Assembly (NCBI GenBank): GCA_038503035.1
Contig: JAVSML010025535.1
Location: forward strand, 1,111,240-1,175,239
Reading direction: 5' to 3'
Source: Crocodylus rhombifer
Taxonomy: Eukaryota > Chordata > Crocodylia > Crocodylidae
Length of the DNA stretch: 64,000 nucleotides
The position numbers and the translations under genes were made by a program. The notes below the pieces were generated by a model. It saw only the letters and a list, made by a program, of their open reading frames with translations, was not told the origin of the DNA and did no database searches. Of the stretch, positions 34,425 through 45,419 are shown one piece after another; position 1 is the stretch's first letter, and each line of letters begins with the position of its first letter.

Positions 34425-35700
34425 GATTTCTTAGGGTGATATTTTCTACTGGACCAACTGGGTAACTGGGAAAAAGTTAGACGAGCTTTAAAATGAAACT
34501 CATTCTTCCTCAGGTGTCTGATTATAGTTGGCCACGGACAGACTAGTGAAAACCAGCCGAGGGGAGTGGGTGAGAGAGGTTCTCAGAGATAGCAGAGACA
34601 TAATTAGCAGAAAAAAAGAAGCTGATTATTGGGAAATGAAGGCCTATCTAAAGGGAGGAGGTTCACTCTCACCTTTCCTGTGTGGAAAGAATTCAGAAGC
34701 TAGATAAAATATAAATGTGCTGTAAAACAGATAGCAACATTTAATCCTAGGTTCTTAGTGGCATCTTAGTGAACTTTTGTTCCCAACTTTGCCTTTTCAA
34801 AGTATTCAGTGGATTTCCCTTCATTTGGAGGATGGGGAGGTCATAGAGGGAGTGCTTGTCTCTGGAAAAGGTGCTCCTAATGTTGTATGGGTGTCTCTGT
34901 CCTTTATATTCTTTCTATGAGAGCTCACTGCTGCATAGATGCAGTTTAGTTTCACCCACGTAGTTGCCAGGTGGGCACTTCATTCATTAGATCAAACATG
35001 TCACATTTTGGGAAAGGCTTGTGTAGGAACCCTGGATTCTGATAACTGTTTTTTATTATGGGGGTTTTGCTGTAGTGTCAGTGGAGATGCACTGAGAGAT
35101 TAAGCATTCCTTGTCAGGGCAATGCTGTATTCCACTTGGAGTGTGCTTCCAGTGATGATCTGGGTATAGTTAGGGGACAGTTTAAAAGGAAGAACATGAG
35201 GGGCTGGGAATATTTCTTTCAGGGTCTAATCTTGGTTGAATCTAAGTTGTAGTTTGGCAATTCTTCTGATCTGTTCCTGTGTGAGGTGGTAGGTGGCCAC
35301 CAGTAGTGTGTAGTCGCAAGGAGGTTTCTTTTTACATTTCAGCAGAAAGTTGATGGTAGTGTAGGAGTATTCCACAAAAGTTTGATCAAGATATGATAGT
35401 TCTTAAACATGTGGTGGAAGTCAAATATAGGACTCCAGGTGTTCAGCACAGATACTAAAAATACCACCTCTGTAATACAGGTATAGTGCAAATGTGGCAT
35501 AGTTTTCTAGCTATTTTTCCTCCAGGTGGCTCTTGAAGTGGTCAGTATGTTGAGGGGCCCATCTTTCTGCCGATAACTATGCCCATGGTTTGAAGGAACT
35601 GACAATTGTGAAAAGTGAAGTTGTGGGTGAGGATGAAGTGGATAACTTGAGCAACATGGTTGCAAATCTGAGCCTACTCCATATTCTTGAAAGTATTTCA
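34425..35700 (-). mobile_element. Degraded Penelope-like element with GIY-YIG endonuclease motif
   Basis: Translating the minus strand by eye gives KCPPGNYVGETKLHL around 34970-34935 (YVGET codons at 34962-34948). DKHSLYDLPIL follows near 34860-34828 and then TLKRQSWEQKF. This is the order seen in GIY-YIG endonuclease domains of Penelope-like elements (CxxC..YVGET...H...HS..D.....WE). The frame is broken by several stops. Downstream on the same strand comes the tail 'gaggaagaatgagtttcat...ggtccagtagaaaatatcaccctaagaa', shared with 9405-9500. Upstream sequence to ~35700 may be the end of the RT. The boundary at that side is a guess. Confidence 0.55.
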
Positions 35701-35743
35701 GGCAACCAGCTGGGCCTTCACAGTGTGGGACATCAGTGTACAG

Positions 35744-36048
35744 CAGAGGTGGGCAATTACTTGAGTTGGAGGGCCACTTAAGGAATTTTGCTGAGCTCTT
35801 GAGGGCAGGAGAGCAGGGAGGGTAGGGGGGTGCTGACCTGGCCTTGAGCCCCTGCCACATCCATTTACACCATGCAGTGGGTGGGAGGGGGTGGCANNNN
35901 NNNNNNGCTCTGGCCCTGCGCTGTCACCACCCCATAATCCCAGCCCCAGCCTGTCTACCCGGCTGTGCGCATACTGCCCAAAAGCTCCACTTTTGTCTGT
36001 TGGCTTGGTTAGTTTCATTGCTGAATCTCAGGGACTGCATACCCTCTA
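35744..36048. mobile_element. hAT-like end sequence containing the assembly gap
   Basis: 'cagaggtgggcaattacttg' (continuing agttggagggccac) resembles a hAT terminus. The right part is GC-rich and contains 10 N at 35897-35906. No matching right terminus was found. Confidence 0.45.
35897..35906. other. Assembly gap (10 N)
   Basis: Ten consecutive undetermined bases. Frames crossing it are meaningless. Confidence 0.99.
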
Positions 36049-36271
36049 GCCCTGGCTTGTCTAACATGCGGCCTGTCAAGCCGTTTTCTGAGGCCCGAGG
36101 TGCTTTTTAAACTTAAATATCACTTTCCAACATCCCTGAAATGTACTCTACAGTGGTTTTCTTAATAGGAGAGGAGGATTTCCTTACAGATGAAGATTGT
36201 CTTACCACCATTCTCAATCTCTCTGTGTCGAAGCCATAAATTAAGATGGTTCCCTCCATTTTGATAAGACA
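36045..36271 (+). mobile_element. Second hAT-like end fragment
   Basis: 'ccctggcttgtctaacatgc' (continuing ggcctgtcaagccg) resembles another hAT-type terminus family ('gtcaaacatgcggcc'). It is cut off by the CR1 that starts near 36272. Confidence 0.4.
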
Positions 36272-37822
36272 GGTACTGAAGGCACTGGCCGACATCATCC
36301 GAGGGTACTGAAGGCACTGGCCGACATCATTGCAAAGCCACTGGCGGGAATATTTGAACGCTCGTGGTGCACGGGTCAAGTCCCGGAGGACTGGAAAAGG
36401 GCCAATGTGGTTCCCATTTTCAAGAAGGGGAGGAAGGAGGACCCGGGTAACTATAGGCCAGTCAGTCTCACCTCCATCCTTGGCAAAATCTTTGAGAAAA
36501 TCATCAAGGCTCACATTTGTGAGAGCCCGGCAGGACAAATTATGCTGAGGGGAAACCAGCACGGGTTCGTGGCAGGTAGATCGTGCCTGACCAATCTAGT
36601 CTCTTTTTATGACCAGGTCACAAAACGCCTCGACGCAGGAGGAGGGGTGGATGTCGTATACTTGGACTTCAGGAAGGCCTTTGATACGGTATCCCACCCC
36701 ATACTGGTGAACAAGTTAAGGGGCTGTGACTTGGATGACTGCACAGTCCGGTGGGTGGAGAATTGGCTGGAGGGTCGCACCCAGAGAGTTGTGGTGGATG
36801 GGTCGGTTTCGACCTGGAAGAGTGTGGGCAGTGGGGCCCCGCAGGGCTCGGTGCTTGGACCGATACTCTTTAATGTCTTCATCAGCGACTTGGACGAGGG
36901 GGTGAAATGTACTCTGTCCAAGTTTGCAGATGACACTAAGCTATGGGGTGAAGTGGACACGCCGGAGGGCAGGGAACACCTGCAAGCAGACCTGGACAGG
37001 TTAGACAAGTGGGCAGAAAACAACAGAATGCAGTTCAACAAGGAGAAATGCAAAGTGCTGCATCTAGGGAGGAAAAATGTCCAGCACACCTACAGCCTAG
37101 GAAATGACCTGCTGGGTGGCACGGAAGTGGAAAGGGATCTTGGAGTCCTAGTGGACTCCAAGATGAACATGAGTCGGCAGTGTGACGAAACCATCAGAAA
37201 AGCCAATGGCACTTTATCGTGCATCAGCAGATGCATGACAAATAGGTCCAAGGAGGTGATACTTCCCCTCTATCGGGTGCTGGTCAGACTGCAGCTGGAG
37301 TACTGCGTGCAATTCTGGGCGCCGCACTTCAAGAAGGATGCGGATAACCTGGAGAGGGTCCAGAGAAGGGCCACTCGTATGGTTAAGGGCCTGCAGGCCA
37401 AGCCCTACGAGGAGAGATTAGAGAAACTGGACCTTTTCAGCCTCCGCAAGAGAAGGTTGAGAGGCGACCTGGTGGCTGCCTATAAGTTCGTCAGGGGGGC
37501 ACAGAAGGGAATTGGTGAGTATTTATTCACCAAGGCGCCCCCGGGGGTTACAAGAAATAATGGCCACAAGCTAGAAGAGAGCAGATTTAGAGTGGATATT
37601 AGGAGGAACTTCTTCACAGTTCGAGTGGCCAAGGTCTGGAACGGGCTCCCAAGGGAGGTGGTGCTCTCCCCTACCCTGGGGGTATTCAAGAGAAGGTTGG
37701 ATGTGTATCTAGCTGGGGTAATGTAGGCCCAGCACTCTTTCCTGCTTATGCAGGGGGTCGGACTCGATGATCTATTGAGGTCCCTTCTGACCCTAGCATC
37801 TATGAATCTATGAATCTATGAA
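36272..37822 (+). mobile_element. CR1 LINE, 5'-truncated, intact RT region and 3' tail
   Basis: The copy starts in the region just before RT and ends in a (atctatga)3-like tail at 37798-37822, after the CR1 3' UTR (gcagggggtcggactcgatgatctattgaggtcccttctgacc). A 33-bp direct duplication (ggtactgaaggcactggcc...) lies at its 5' junction. Confidence 0.93.
36407..37726 (+). CDS. CR1 ORF2 reverse transcriptase, 439 codons to natural stop
   Basis: CR1 reverse transcriptase region, open from before the RT fingers to the normal end of ORF2. The first codon given (GTG) is only where the counted frame begins: in-frame CR1 sequence (LADIIAKPLAGIFERSW) continues upstream to about 36314, so this is not a real start. 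Landmarks are VPIFKKGRKEDPGNYRPVSL (2-21), motif A LDFRKAFD (86-93), PQGSVLGP (145-152) and motif C FADD (173-176). Then follow ERDLGVLVDSKMNMSRQC, LEYCVQFWAP and the terminus RRLDVYLAGVM. All RT catalytic aspartates are present and there are no stops. The copy is therefore young, or by luck undamaged, but it lacks the endonuclease and ORF1. Confidence 0.92.
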   Translation: MVPIFKKGRKEDPGNYRPVSLTSILGKIFEKIIKAHICESPAGQIMLRGNQHGFVAGRSCLTNLVSFYDQVTKRLDAGGGVDVVYLDFRKAFDTVSHPILVNKLRGCDLDDCTVRWVENWLEGRTQRVVVDGSVSTWKSVGSGAPQGSVLGPILFNVFISDLDEGVKCTLSKFADDTKLWGEVDTPEGREHLQADLDRLDKWAENNRMQFNKEKCKVLHLGRKNVQHTYSLGNDLLGGTEVERDLGVLVDSKMNMSRQCDETIRKANGTLSCISRCMTNRSKEVILPLYRVLVRLQLEYCVQFWAPHFKKDADNLERVQRRATRMVKGLQAKPYEERLEKLDLFSLRKRRLRGDLVAAYKFVRGAQKGIGEYLFTKAPPGVTRNNGHKLEESRFRVDIRRNFFTVRVAKVWNGLPREVVLSPTLGVFKRRLDVYLAGVM

Positions 37823-37991
37823 AACCTAACAGACTGAAAAATATTTTTGCAACTTGAGCTGCCTCCAAACACATCTTTGGAGTAAGGCCGTTCCCAAAAA
37901 TCACATTGTGCATCTCAACTCTGCAGGCTGCAACATTTTCTTGTATTCTTGGACCTGCAGTTGGATTACTTTCACAGACTTTATATGCCAT

Positions 37992-39281
37992 TGTAACTAT
38001 CTTATAGTTTTTAGCAAAGACTTTATATTATTTTCCCTTTTCTGTATAACTGCCGCACGGCACTTTCACATTTATGTAACCTTGAGGCCTGTGCTGTTAT
38101 CTAAAGCAAGTGCCTGATACCACTTTTTATTGCCTTGCAGTTTTACTGTTAGTCTAAACAAGTGCCTGGTACTATGCTCTGCTAGCAGTAGACCCCACAC
38201 CTATACTCTATAAATTTTACCTCTTATCTAAAAAGTGTCAGTATTACAGAAACAAAACTTGTGTAGAAAATCTGCCTAGTAACTATTATGTAAAAGAAAA
38301 TTATCCTATCTATGTATTATAGTTAGTGTCATAGAGGCAGTCCAACGAACATCTATAAAAGAGGCAAAAAAGCAGAAAGCAGCAGAGACGACAACTGGAA
38401 AACTCTGTGGGCCTGATCACCCCGCAGACCGGTTCTCAACCTCCCCGTCTGGGCGTATCCCAGCGAAAGCAAAGGCCTCAGAAATCCGACAACTGACAAC
38501 GATTCACCGTGTTACAGTATTGCTTTGTATTTCCCATTCATGAGCCGTTGACCAGTTCTGGGACTTAAGGAGCCGGCAGCCGCACCTAGCTTTGGACTAG
38601 CTCCACTGTTGGAATGCAAGGGCTGGCTCTGGAACCTCGTAAACCAACGGACACCCTATAGAATATCCCATTCATGAGCTGTTGACCAGTTCTGGGACTA
38701 CGGAGTCGGCAGCTGCTGGCTCTGGAACCCTGTGAACCAACAGACCCCCTTTAGTATCCAGCATACTGTAACTGAAGAAACATCGGAGACTCCACTTCTC
38801 GACTGCCTCTCATCGTAGCTTAGACAACATACCTATGCTCGCTATACTTGTATTTACTGCAACTTCATTCCAACCGGCCTCCCCTCTTACTCATAAGAGG
38901 GTGAGGCCAGGTGAGTGAATAAAATCTTTTTATTTTACTCTATATCTACTCTGTAATAACTTTTATTACTAACATTCCATATCAATGAGCCGTTGACCAG
39001 TTCTAGGACTTAAGGAGTCGGCAGCCGCACCTAGCTTTGGACTAGCTCCACTGTTGGAACGCAAGGGCTGGCTCTGGAACCTCGTGAACTAACGGACACC
39101 CTATAGATTAAGAGACACTAACAACTTACTTTAAGTCATCTACTTGTGCCAACTTGGCGAACCTTGAGGGCGGCTAAGAGCTACCTCAATTCCGCCCCAC
39201 AAGCCGCGCGCTCGTACAACTCCGCAAAGCCCGCGGCTCCCCTAAGCGGTGCCGGAGCCGCTAGCCCGGCATTTTGCCACA
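37992..39281 (+). mobile_element. Solo LTR (1290 bp) with perfect 5-bp TSD
   Basis: The LTR starts TGTAACTATCTTAT and ends GGCATTTTGCCACA. GCCAT is repeated directly at 37987-37991 and 39282-39286, which fixes the insertion. TATA box CTATAAAAG near 38350; poly(A) signal AATAAA at 38918-38923. The R region would be about 550 bases, which is long. A block 'gagccgttgaccagttctgg' (continuing gacttaaggag..) occurs at 38541, 38670 (shortened) and 38987. No internal viral sequence remains, so this is an LTR-LTR recombination product. A relative in opposite orientation is at 60752-61862. Confidence 0.9.
38908..38923 (+). promoter_or_regulatory. Splice-donor consensus abutting LTR poly(A) signal
   Basis: CAG|GTGAGT (38908-38916) is immediately followed by GAATAAAA. 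The same arrangement is kept in the sister LTR (complement of 61106-61120). A strong U1 site next to the poly(A) signal could suppress premature polyadenylation in a 5' LTR and serve as the leader splice donor; this function is inference. Confidence 0.5.
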
Positions 39282-39286
39282 GCCAT

Positions 39287-39709
39287 ATCCTCAAACAAAC
39301 ATCACTCTTAGGTTATTACCATTAAAGGCTTGACTGCTCAAAAGGCCCTCATAAAATAAGTCATTGCTGATCATACCTGCTAACTGTCCAATATCCAGCT
39401 GATGTCTTGAATTAAGAAACAGCCTGTCTAAGGAGCGTCTGCTTGCTTTTCCCAGGTGTTAAATGCTTCTGTCCTTGCTGATGTCAACTGCCTGTAGTTT
39501 GGAGGGTCCATGACTCTGAACAGTTGTCATTATCAACATACACAAACCTATAGCATATGCCCAAGTGAAGTTATTGAGTATAAACCTGAAGGGGCTCCCT
39601 GAAATTTTGTGCAATGCATGCATGGCTTGTTAGTTTGTTTCTGGTGCCATTTAGCATTAAGATAGACCATAATGCTTTATGGTCAGATAAAGCATTGGTT
39701 ATTGGGTGC
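39287..39709. other. Intergenic between two solo LTRs
   Basis: No gene or repeat is recognised. Confidence 0.4.
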
Positions 39710-40153
39710 TGTCGCAGAGCACTCAGGTGCCCTGCACCCAAGTAGAAAACAGCTCGGGAGAGACCCCTAGTGGCAAGAAGTTACCAAGGCAGCTGGAGTA
39801 ACAGGTGCTGGTTGCCAGGACAACTGCTAGGGAGCCAGCTGACAGGAAGGGGCAGGGCCTGGTCCATATAAGCCCCAAGGAGGTAAAGGAGAGGGCCAAG
39901 TCACAACAAGGCCCAGGTCAAAACCGCATCAGTACCATCTGCAAGGCTTGGGCTGCGGTGTAGGGGAGGAAAAGGAGCTGCAGATGGTGCCCCCTGGCAC
40001 TGGGGTGCATAAAGTGGGCAGCTTCCCGCTAATTACATCAATCAATTATTCAATTAAGATCAAGGGGTGGCAGGCAAGTAAGGAGGCGGTTGGCCCATAA
40101 CAGGAGGGTGGAGTCACCAAGAGAAAGGCTCCAGTAGTGATACTCCTGTCACA
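39710..40153 (+). mobile_element. Solo LTR (444 bp) with perfect 5-bp TSD
   Basis: Starts TGTCGCAGAGCACTC and ends ACTCCTGTCACA. GGTGC is duplicated at 39705-39709 and 40154-40158. A TATA-like CATATAAG lies at 39865-39872, which suggests plus orientation. No poly(A) signal is obvious, so a Gypsy-type or retroviral assignment is open. Confidence 0.75.
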
Positions 40154-40158
40154 GGTGC

Positions 40159-43100
40159 CTATCCTTCCATGTTTTAGAAAAACAGGTACCATGGAATCAT
40201 ATTTTACATTGGAAATAGTACATAACAATGAAGGGAAAAAAAATCCCTTGGTTTTGCTCCTTTAGTTTAATTAGCTAGGAATGCAATTCCAGTTGTAGTG
40301 AAAGATTCCCAAAAAATGAGTTTTTCAATTCAGAACACAGTTATGTTTCTTAATTGGAAATAAAAACCTTGATAGTCTTCTTGCAAGTTTGTTGGGTGGG
40401 GGGCAGGGGTTGTGAAGGAGGCTGAAGCTGATGAAGCAGTATTTGCCAACTCATCTGGAGAAGTTAAAAAAGAAATCATTGTTCTAATAAAGCAAAATAT
40501 TAAACTCTGAATGAATCCCATGGATGCAAAAGATGCTCTGTTTTAAAGTAAGGTTCTTTAAGTCCAGGCCTCTTTCTAGTTAAACTGGAAATTTTGCTAT
40601 TGATATCAGGGTAGCCATGATTCCATTGCATTTAAATACCACAAAGCCTCAGGATTTTCCATTTAGTGGGAACGGAGCATCTGGGCCACTCCAGAAATTT
40701 GGAAATTCCCTACCTAAAATGAGATGGAAAAGGCCAGTATAATGATGATTCTGATAAAAGTCAAGACACATCCTGAGTCACACAACTTGTAAGAGGATAC
40801 TACCTATGGATGCTAGAAATCCAGCTGCTTCATCTGTCTGGATCCTTGGAGAAAACTGGAGGCATTATATTCCGAGTCCCTGAGGGGTGATCATTCATGT
40901 GCTCTTACTTCTTGCTTGAAGATCTGCTGACCTCTTGCAGCCACAAAGGAGGAAAAAGTTACCCTGAATGCTTAGAACATCATTCTTGGAACTGACAAAA
41001 CATGATGAAGCAGAAATAAGATTTTTTTTTTTTTTCCAGAGAAAGCCTTCTGTTCTTCTTGAAACTTATTACTTCGTCTTCATCACATTTCAGCTGTACA
41101 CTTAAAAATTGATCAGATTACATAAAATCACTATTTGCGCCTCTGAATTAAAGTGCTCAAGAACAGTTAGGAAAGGCTTGCACTGTTTCAGATACATAAA
41201 TCTGGACAGTAATTGTCTGAACATATACAAACACACAGGCTACTCTTTTTGCTGAATATTTCTATTGTGCTCTGTCCCTTTGGTATACATTGTGAAAAGA
41301 ACAGAGTCCCTGTCAAGAAATCCCAATGCAGGCTGTTAGGCATACGTTAAGGAAACTCTTCACCCTTTCTTTTAACAACACAAGAATGGTTGGCTGGGGA
41401 TTAGTACTACAGAATTGCCAAGGGATCTTATTGTGCAAATATATGGAGAATTAGGTTCAATACCACCAGAGGTAGGTCTCAATATATCCCTGTTTTATGG
41501 GTGGAGAAACAAAGAGAGAGACAGACAGCTTGAGTGACTTGTTTGGAAACATATACTAGAACAGAACTCCGAAGTCCAGACTGCAAAATCCACTGTTTTA
41601 GCTGCCACGCAATGCTTCCCTTGCTTATGTTCTCTGGTTAGGTTGATAAACACCAAATACTGCTTTTGTAACCAATGCTGAGGTCTCAGCTTCCCCCACC
41701 CCCACCCCCGTACTAGTCTAAAAGGAAACTGCAGTTTCTGCTCGGCAGATTCGTGATCATGTTAAGTGTTGTAGTATTAAGGAATATAGCCTTCTTCAAG
41801 AAAAAAAAAAAATCGTTGAGTTTATGAATGTCATGCTATCCAGCAAAGGTACTTACCTTAAGAGCCCATCTTTAAAGTTGGAACTCCCAATGACTTAAAG
41901 AAAATATGGCATCACAACTCATTAAAACACACTGATTTCTTTAGGTCCCACTGAAACAGGCTCTGTGGTTAAGTCTACTGTGTTGTACTGTAACAGTAAA
42001 AATGATGCTATTTTTAGTTACACTAGAAATGTGAACTATGTACACAAGTATCCTACTAAGTCTAGGGTGGTGACTGGAGAATCAGAAGTGCTATCTTTCA
42101 AAACTCATGATTCAAACAGCCCTCCCCTCCCAAAAAAAGAGATGTACATACACATAGGAAGAATGTCTTTTAAAGCAGGCATTAAGTAAAGGAACATGAT
42201 GAAGGTCACCTAAGAAGAGTTAAGCAACAAAGGCAGGTAGCAAAAGGGCTGCACCCCAAGTCACTGTCAGTATAGAGAGGGAGAAAGGATATATCATTAT
42301 AAAGCAGTGTTCAAGACAGCAAGAGAACTAAATTATACAGGAGTCACAAAAATAAGAGGAGGATAAAGTGTAGACAAAAGCCTCAGAAACAGCTACCGAA
42401 CTAAGACATGTTGATTAGAGGCACACAGATGACACTTTATCACAAGATACACAATAGCTTAATTGCACGGTTTCACTGTGTTCAAACTAGACTGATTCAG
42501 AGGTATCTTTAACTAGAGAGGCTGAGGCCTGTACTTTCTATGCTAGACCTGCAGGTATACAAACCTCAGTCAAAAACTCTTCTAGGAAATATTAAAATAG
42601 TTCTGCATGGGGAAAAAATTAAAAAATAAAAATAAAGATAAAAATTCAGGCAAGATGGCCAGATGCTCCTCATAGTGTCAGAAAGACAAAACAGTTATTC
42701 TGCCAGCAAGTGCTAACTTTCAGAAGGGTAATTAAAACTGCCGTATCTTGAACGTCTCAACCTCAGGGTACACAGTTGGTTGCTTTCATGGAGGTAATGA
42801 CTCCTTTACCCAGTGCCTTATTTAAAGAGGTTTTCATTAATATTTAGAATACATTGTATCCACAAGGACTTTTATTGATGGAGGAAGGGGAGCAACATAC
42901 ACCTTTTGGTTCTCTGACTTCTAGGCTACCGTAAAGCAACAGTTACCTGTGATTGCAGGGAAGTATAAATTACTGTAGTGCTTAAAACTTGCAATTCAGA
43001 CTGCAGGCTCCAAGTGCAGAAGACAGCCACAAAAGCTAACAAAATAACAGGTGCTGTAAGCCAGCCCTAGAATAAAATACTAGGGTTTTGTCTGCCATCA

Positions 43101-43200
43101 CAAATTAGACCTTCACATTCTCATCTGTGGTCCCTGAGGGGCTATCCCCCCCTGCCCCCAATCAAAAAGCCATGCTCCAAATTAAGCCGTTCATCAGAGA
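40159..43200. other. Intergenic, mostly unrecognised
   Basis: AT-rich, with a T run at 41022-41035, a C-rich run at 41695-41709 and an A-rich stretch at 42613-42650. A 74-codon plus frame (41965-42189) has no recognisable features. Confidence 0.5.
41478..41622 (-). mobile_element. MIR-type SINE
   Basis: The complement of the MIR core is visible in order: 'tatccctgttttatgggtggagaaac', 'gagtgacttgtttggaaaca', 'tagaacagaactccgaagtccagactgc', 'cactgttttagctgccacgcaatgc'. Confidence 0.65.
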
Positions 43201-43204
43201 TGGG

Positions 43205-43645
43205 CTGACAATGGTCCTTGACAGTGGGCGTATCTACACATGCAATTAATGAAGCTGAATAAACTCCAGTGCAGTTCACACCAGAGTTTATTGCTCCTGG
43301 GCACCGTGGTTGCACATGAGCGTTGGACCGCAGCAGGTTGTGCCAAGGCAATGCAGCCCTCACTTGCAGGAGGTCCCGGGGATCAGCCTGCCAGTCCAGG
43401 GCTGCTCTGACCCAGCTCAACGTGCTACAGAGGGGCTGGCTGTGGCACGAGGGTGTTTCAGTATGGGGATAGCTGGCAGGCAAACCCCAAACCGGGCCCC
43501 AGCCAGCCCCAGCGTCTACACGTGTGTTGCAGAAGAATAAAAACTCCACTGTAGGATAGTAGTCGTGTTTACAAGTACTAATCTCCAGTGGAGTTAATTA
43601 GTTTACTCTGTCCTAATAGTATTGCACATATAGATGCTGAGACAT
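43205..43645. mobile_element. Palindromic non-autonomous element related to 10839-11345
   Basis: 'cgtatctacacatgcaatta' (continuing atgaagctgaataaac) at the left and 'gtctacacgtgtg...gttaattagtttactctg...atagatgctgag' at the right correspond, reversed, to blocks of the 10.8-kb element. The middle shares 'agggctgctctgaccc' with it. Non-coding. Confidence 0.45.
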
Positions 43646-45400
43646 GTCCCTATGAGCATACACGTGCATTTCCTAGCAGCTAGCAACAACATAGTTGTGC
43701 CACTGCACATGTGCTCTGGTGCACAGCAGATTGACCTGAGTGGGGATGGGGAGCATCTGGGCTGGCCCCAGAAGCCTTACCTGGGCTCCTGGGGGCCTCC
43801 CAGAACTGTAGGAAGAGCAATCTGGGCACACAGAGCCAGGCCAGTAGTCTAAGTGTGGCTCTGGCTGGCCAGACTCTGGTTTCAGGCACCACAGGCAGCT
43901 GCCATGCACCACAGGCAGCAGCTGACCCAGGTGACATGCCAAGTGCTGCTTGAAATCGTGCCGGTCTTTCCCATGTCATCTCCCACGATTTAACTACCCT
44001 CTCTCTATTCCTGATGCCCCTTGCCTTTCATGGCCAGGGAACCAGAAATGCCATGGTGCCATGAATGCTCTGCATAGGCCAAGCATAACCATGGAAACAT
44101 TGAACACTGAGCTGTACAGAGACTGCACAAAGAAGGGCAAAGCATTGCCTCGTGGTCCAGGTCACAAGACTGGGCAGAAATGAGAGCGAAGAGACACAGT
44201 GCCCCGCTTTATTGAGCAGCCTGGTGGGCACGGGCCTGTCCTCTCTGCGGAGCACACCCGCCTGCCCTTCCTTGCCCATTGGCCTGATCATGGAAGATGC
44301 ATAACCCCGGAGGCTGGTGGGGTGCAGTGAGGTCCCGCAGGCAGCGGTGGTGCAGTCAGTGGTGGGAGCGCCATGGCAGCAAGCTGCGAGCTCCCGCATG
44401 TGGCCATGATGCTGTTGGCGGCTGGGTTGGGGGGGCGAGTGCTGACCAGTGGTCAGCTGGCAGTGGGGGCCAGCGGCAACTGGGGACTGCCCGCAGATGC
44501 CACCGGCAGCTTATTTGGGGAGCAGGGTGGTGAGCAGCGACTGCCTGCAGGTGCCACTGGCAGTGTCAGTGGTACGTTTTTGCAGGGGGTGCACCACCAA
44601 GCTCAGGGCGGCACATGTACCCACGTGCAACCCGTATGCATCGCCAATACACCCCAGGGCCCTGGCCCCCTTGCTTTGATCGGTCGAGAATCTGTGGATC
44701 AGTCTGGCAGCAGCTCACCTACCTATTTAGTAGGGGTCCCCCCGGGACCCCACCGTAAAGCCTTCAATTCACAATGGGTTTGCCTACAGCCCCAGAGACC
44801 TTATACCCAGGTGGAGCCCTGTTGGAGCAACCCTGGGGCTCCACATGCTGTGTAGGGTCTGGCAGGGGCATGAGGCTGCTTCAACATGGGGGCTGCCTGC
44901 TGGCTAATCCCATGCTGGAGCACTCTCATGCCCCAGCCAGCCCTGTCGTCATCTACATGTGCTTTCACCCCCGCCACCCCTCATCTACCTTCATCTACAT
45001 CTACATCCTTTCACCCCCCCCCCCCCCCCCCCCCACTCCCCTGGAGTCTTCCTGCCTGCCTGAGCTGCGTGGGGGCCCAGTGGTTCCCTCCACGGCTATG
45101 GTGCCCCCTGGGACCTCCCAAACTGGGTGCTTGCATTTGAGGGTGTAGCAAAACCCATAGTTTTCCTTTTTTAAAATTTATCTTAAAATGCATTCCCTCC
45201 CCTTTCCCAACCATTTCTGACTTTTCTCTCCCTCTCTGTTCCCTATAAATAAGTATAAGTGAGCTCAAACTTAGGATAAGCTTTAAACATTTTTATTTTG
45301 GTAGCAAGTTTTTGGTTTTGGATATCCATTGTTTTATAATTATTAGGTTTGTATTAATTTTTACTGTTGTATATTGTATATCATTTTTGTATTGATTTTT
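43646..45400. other. GC-rich repeat-like tract with poly-C run
   Basis: Overlapping GC-rich frames on both strands lack any recognisable domain. 44875-44950 resembles 11010-11085 ('gggggctgcctgctggcta'), so part of this is dispersed repeat. A run of about 20 C is at 45015-45034. Confidence 0.45.
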
Positions 45401-45419
45401 ATTGTTTCATATGGATATT

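Noticed and set aside
43142..44855. Candidate multi-frame gene in the GC-rich tract
   Set aside because: Frames overlap on both strands and share text with dispersed repeats at 11 kb.
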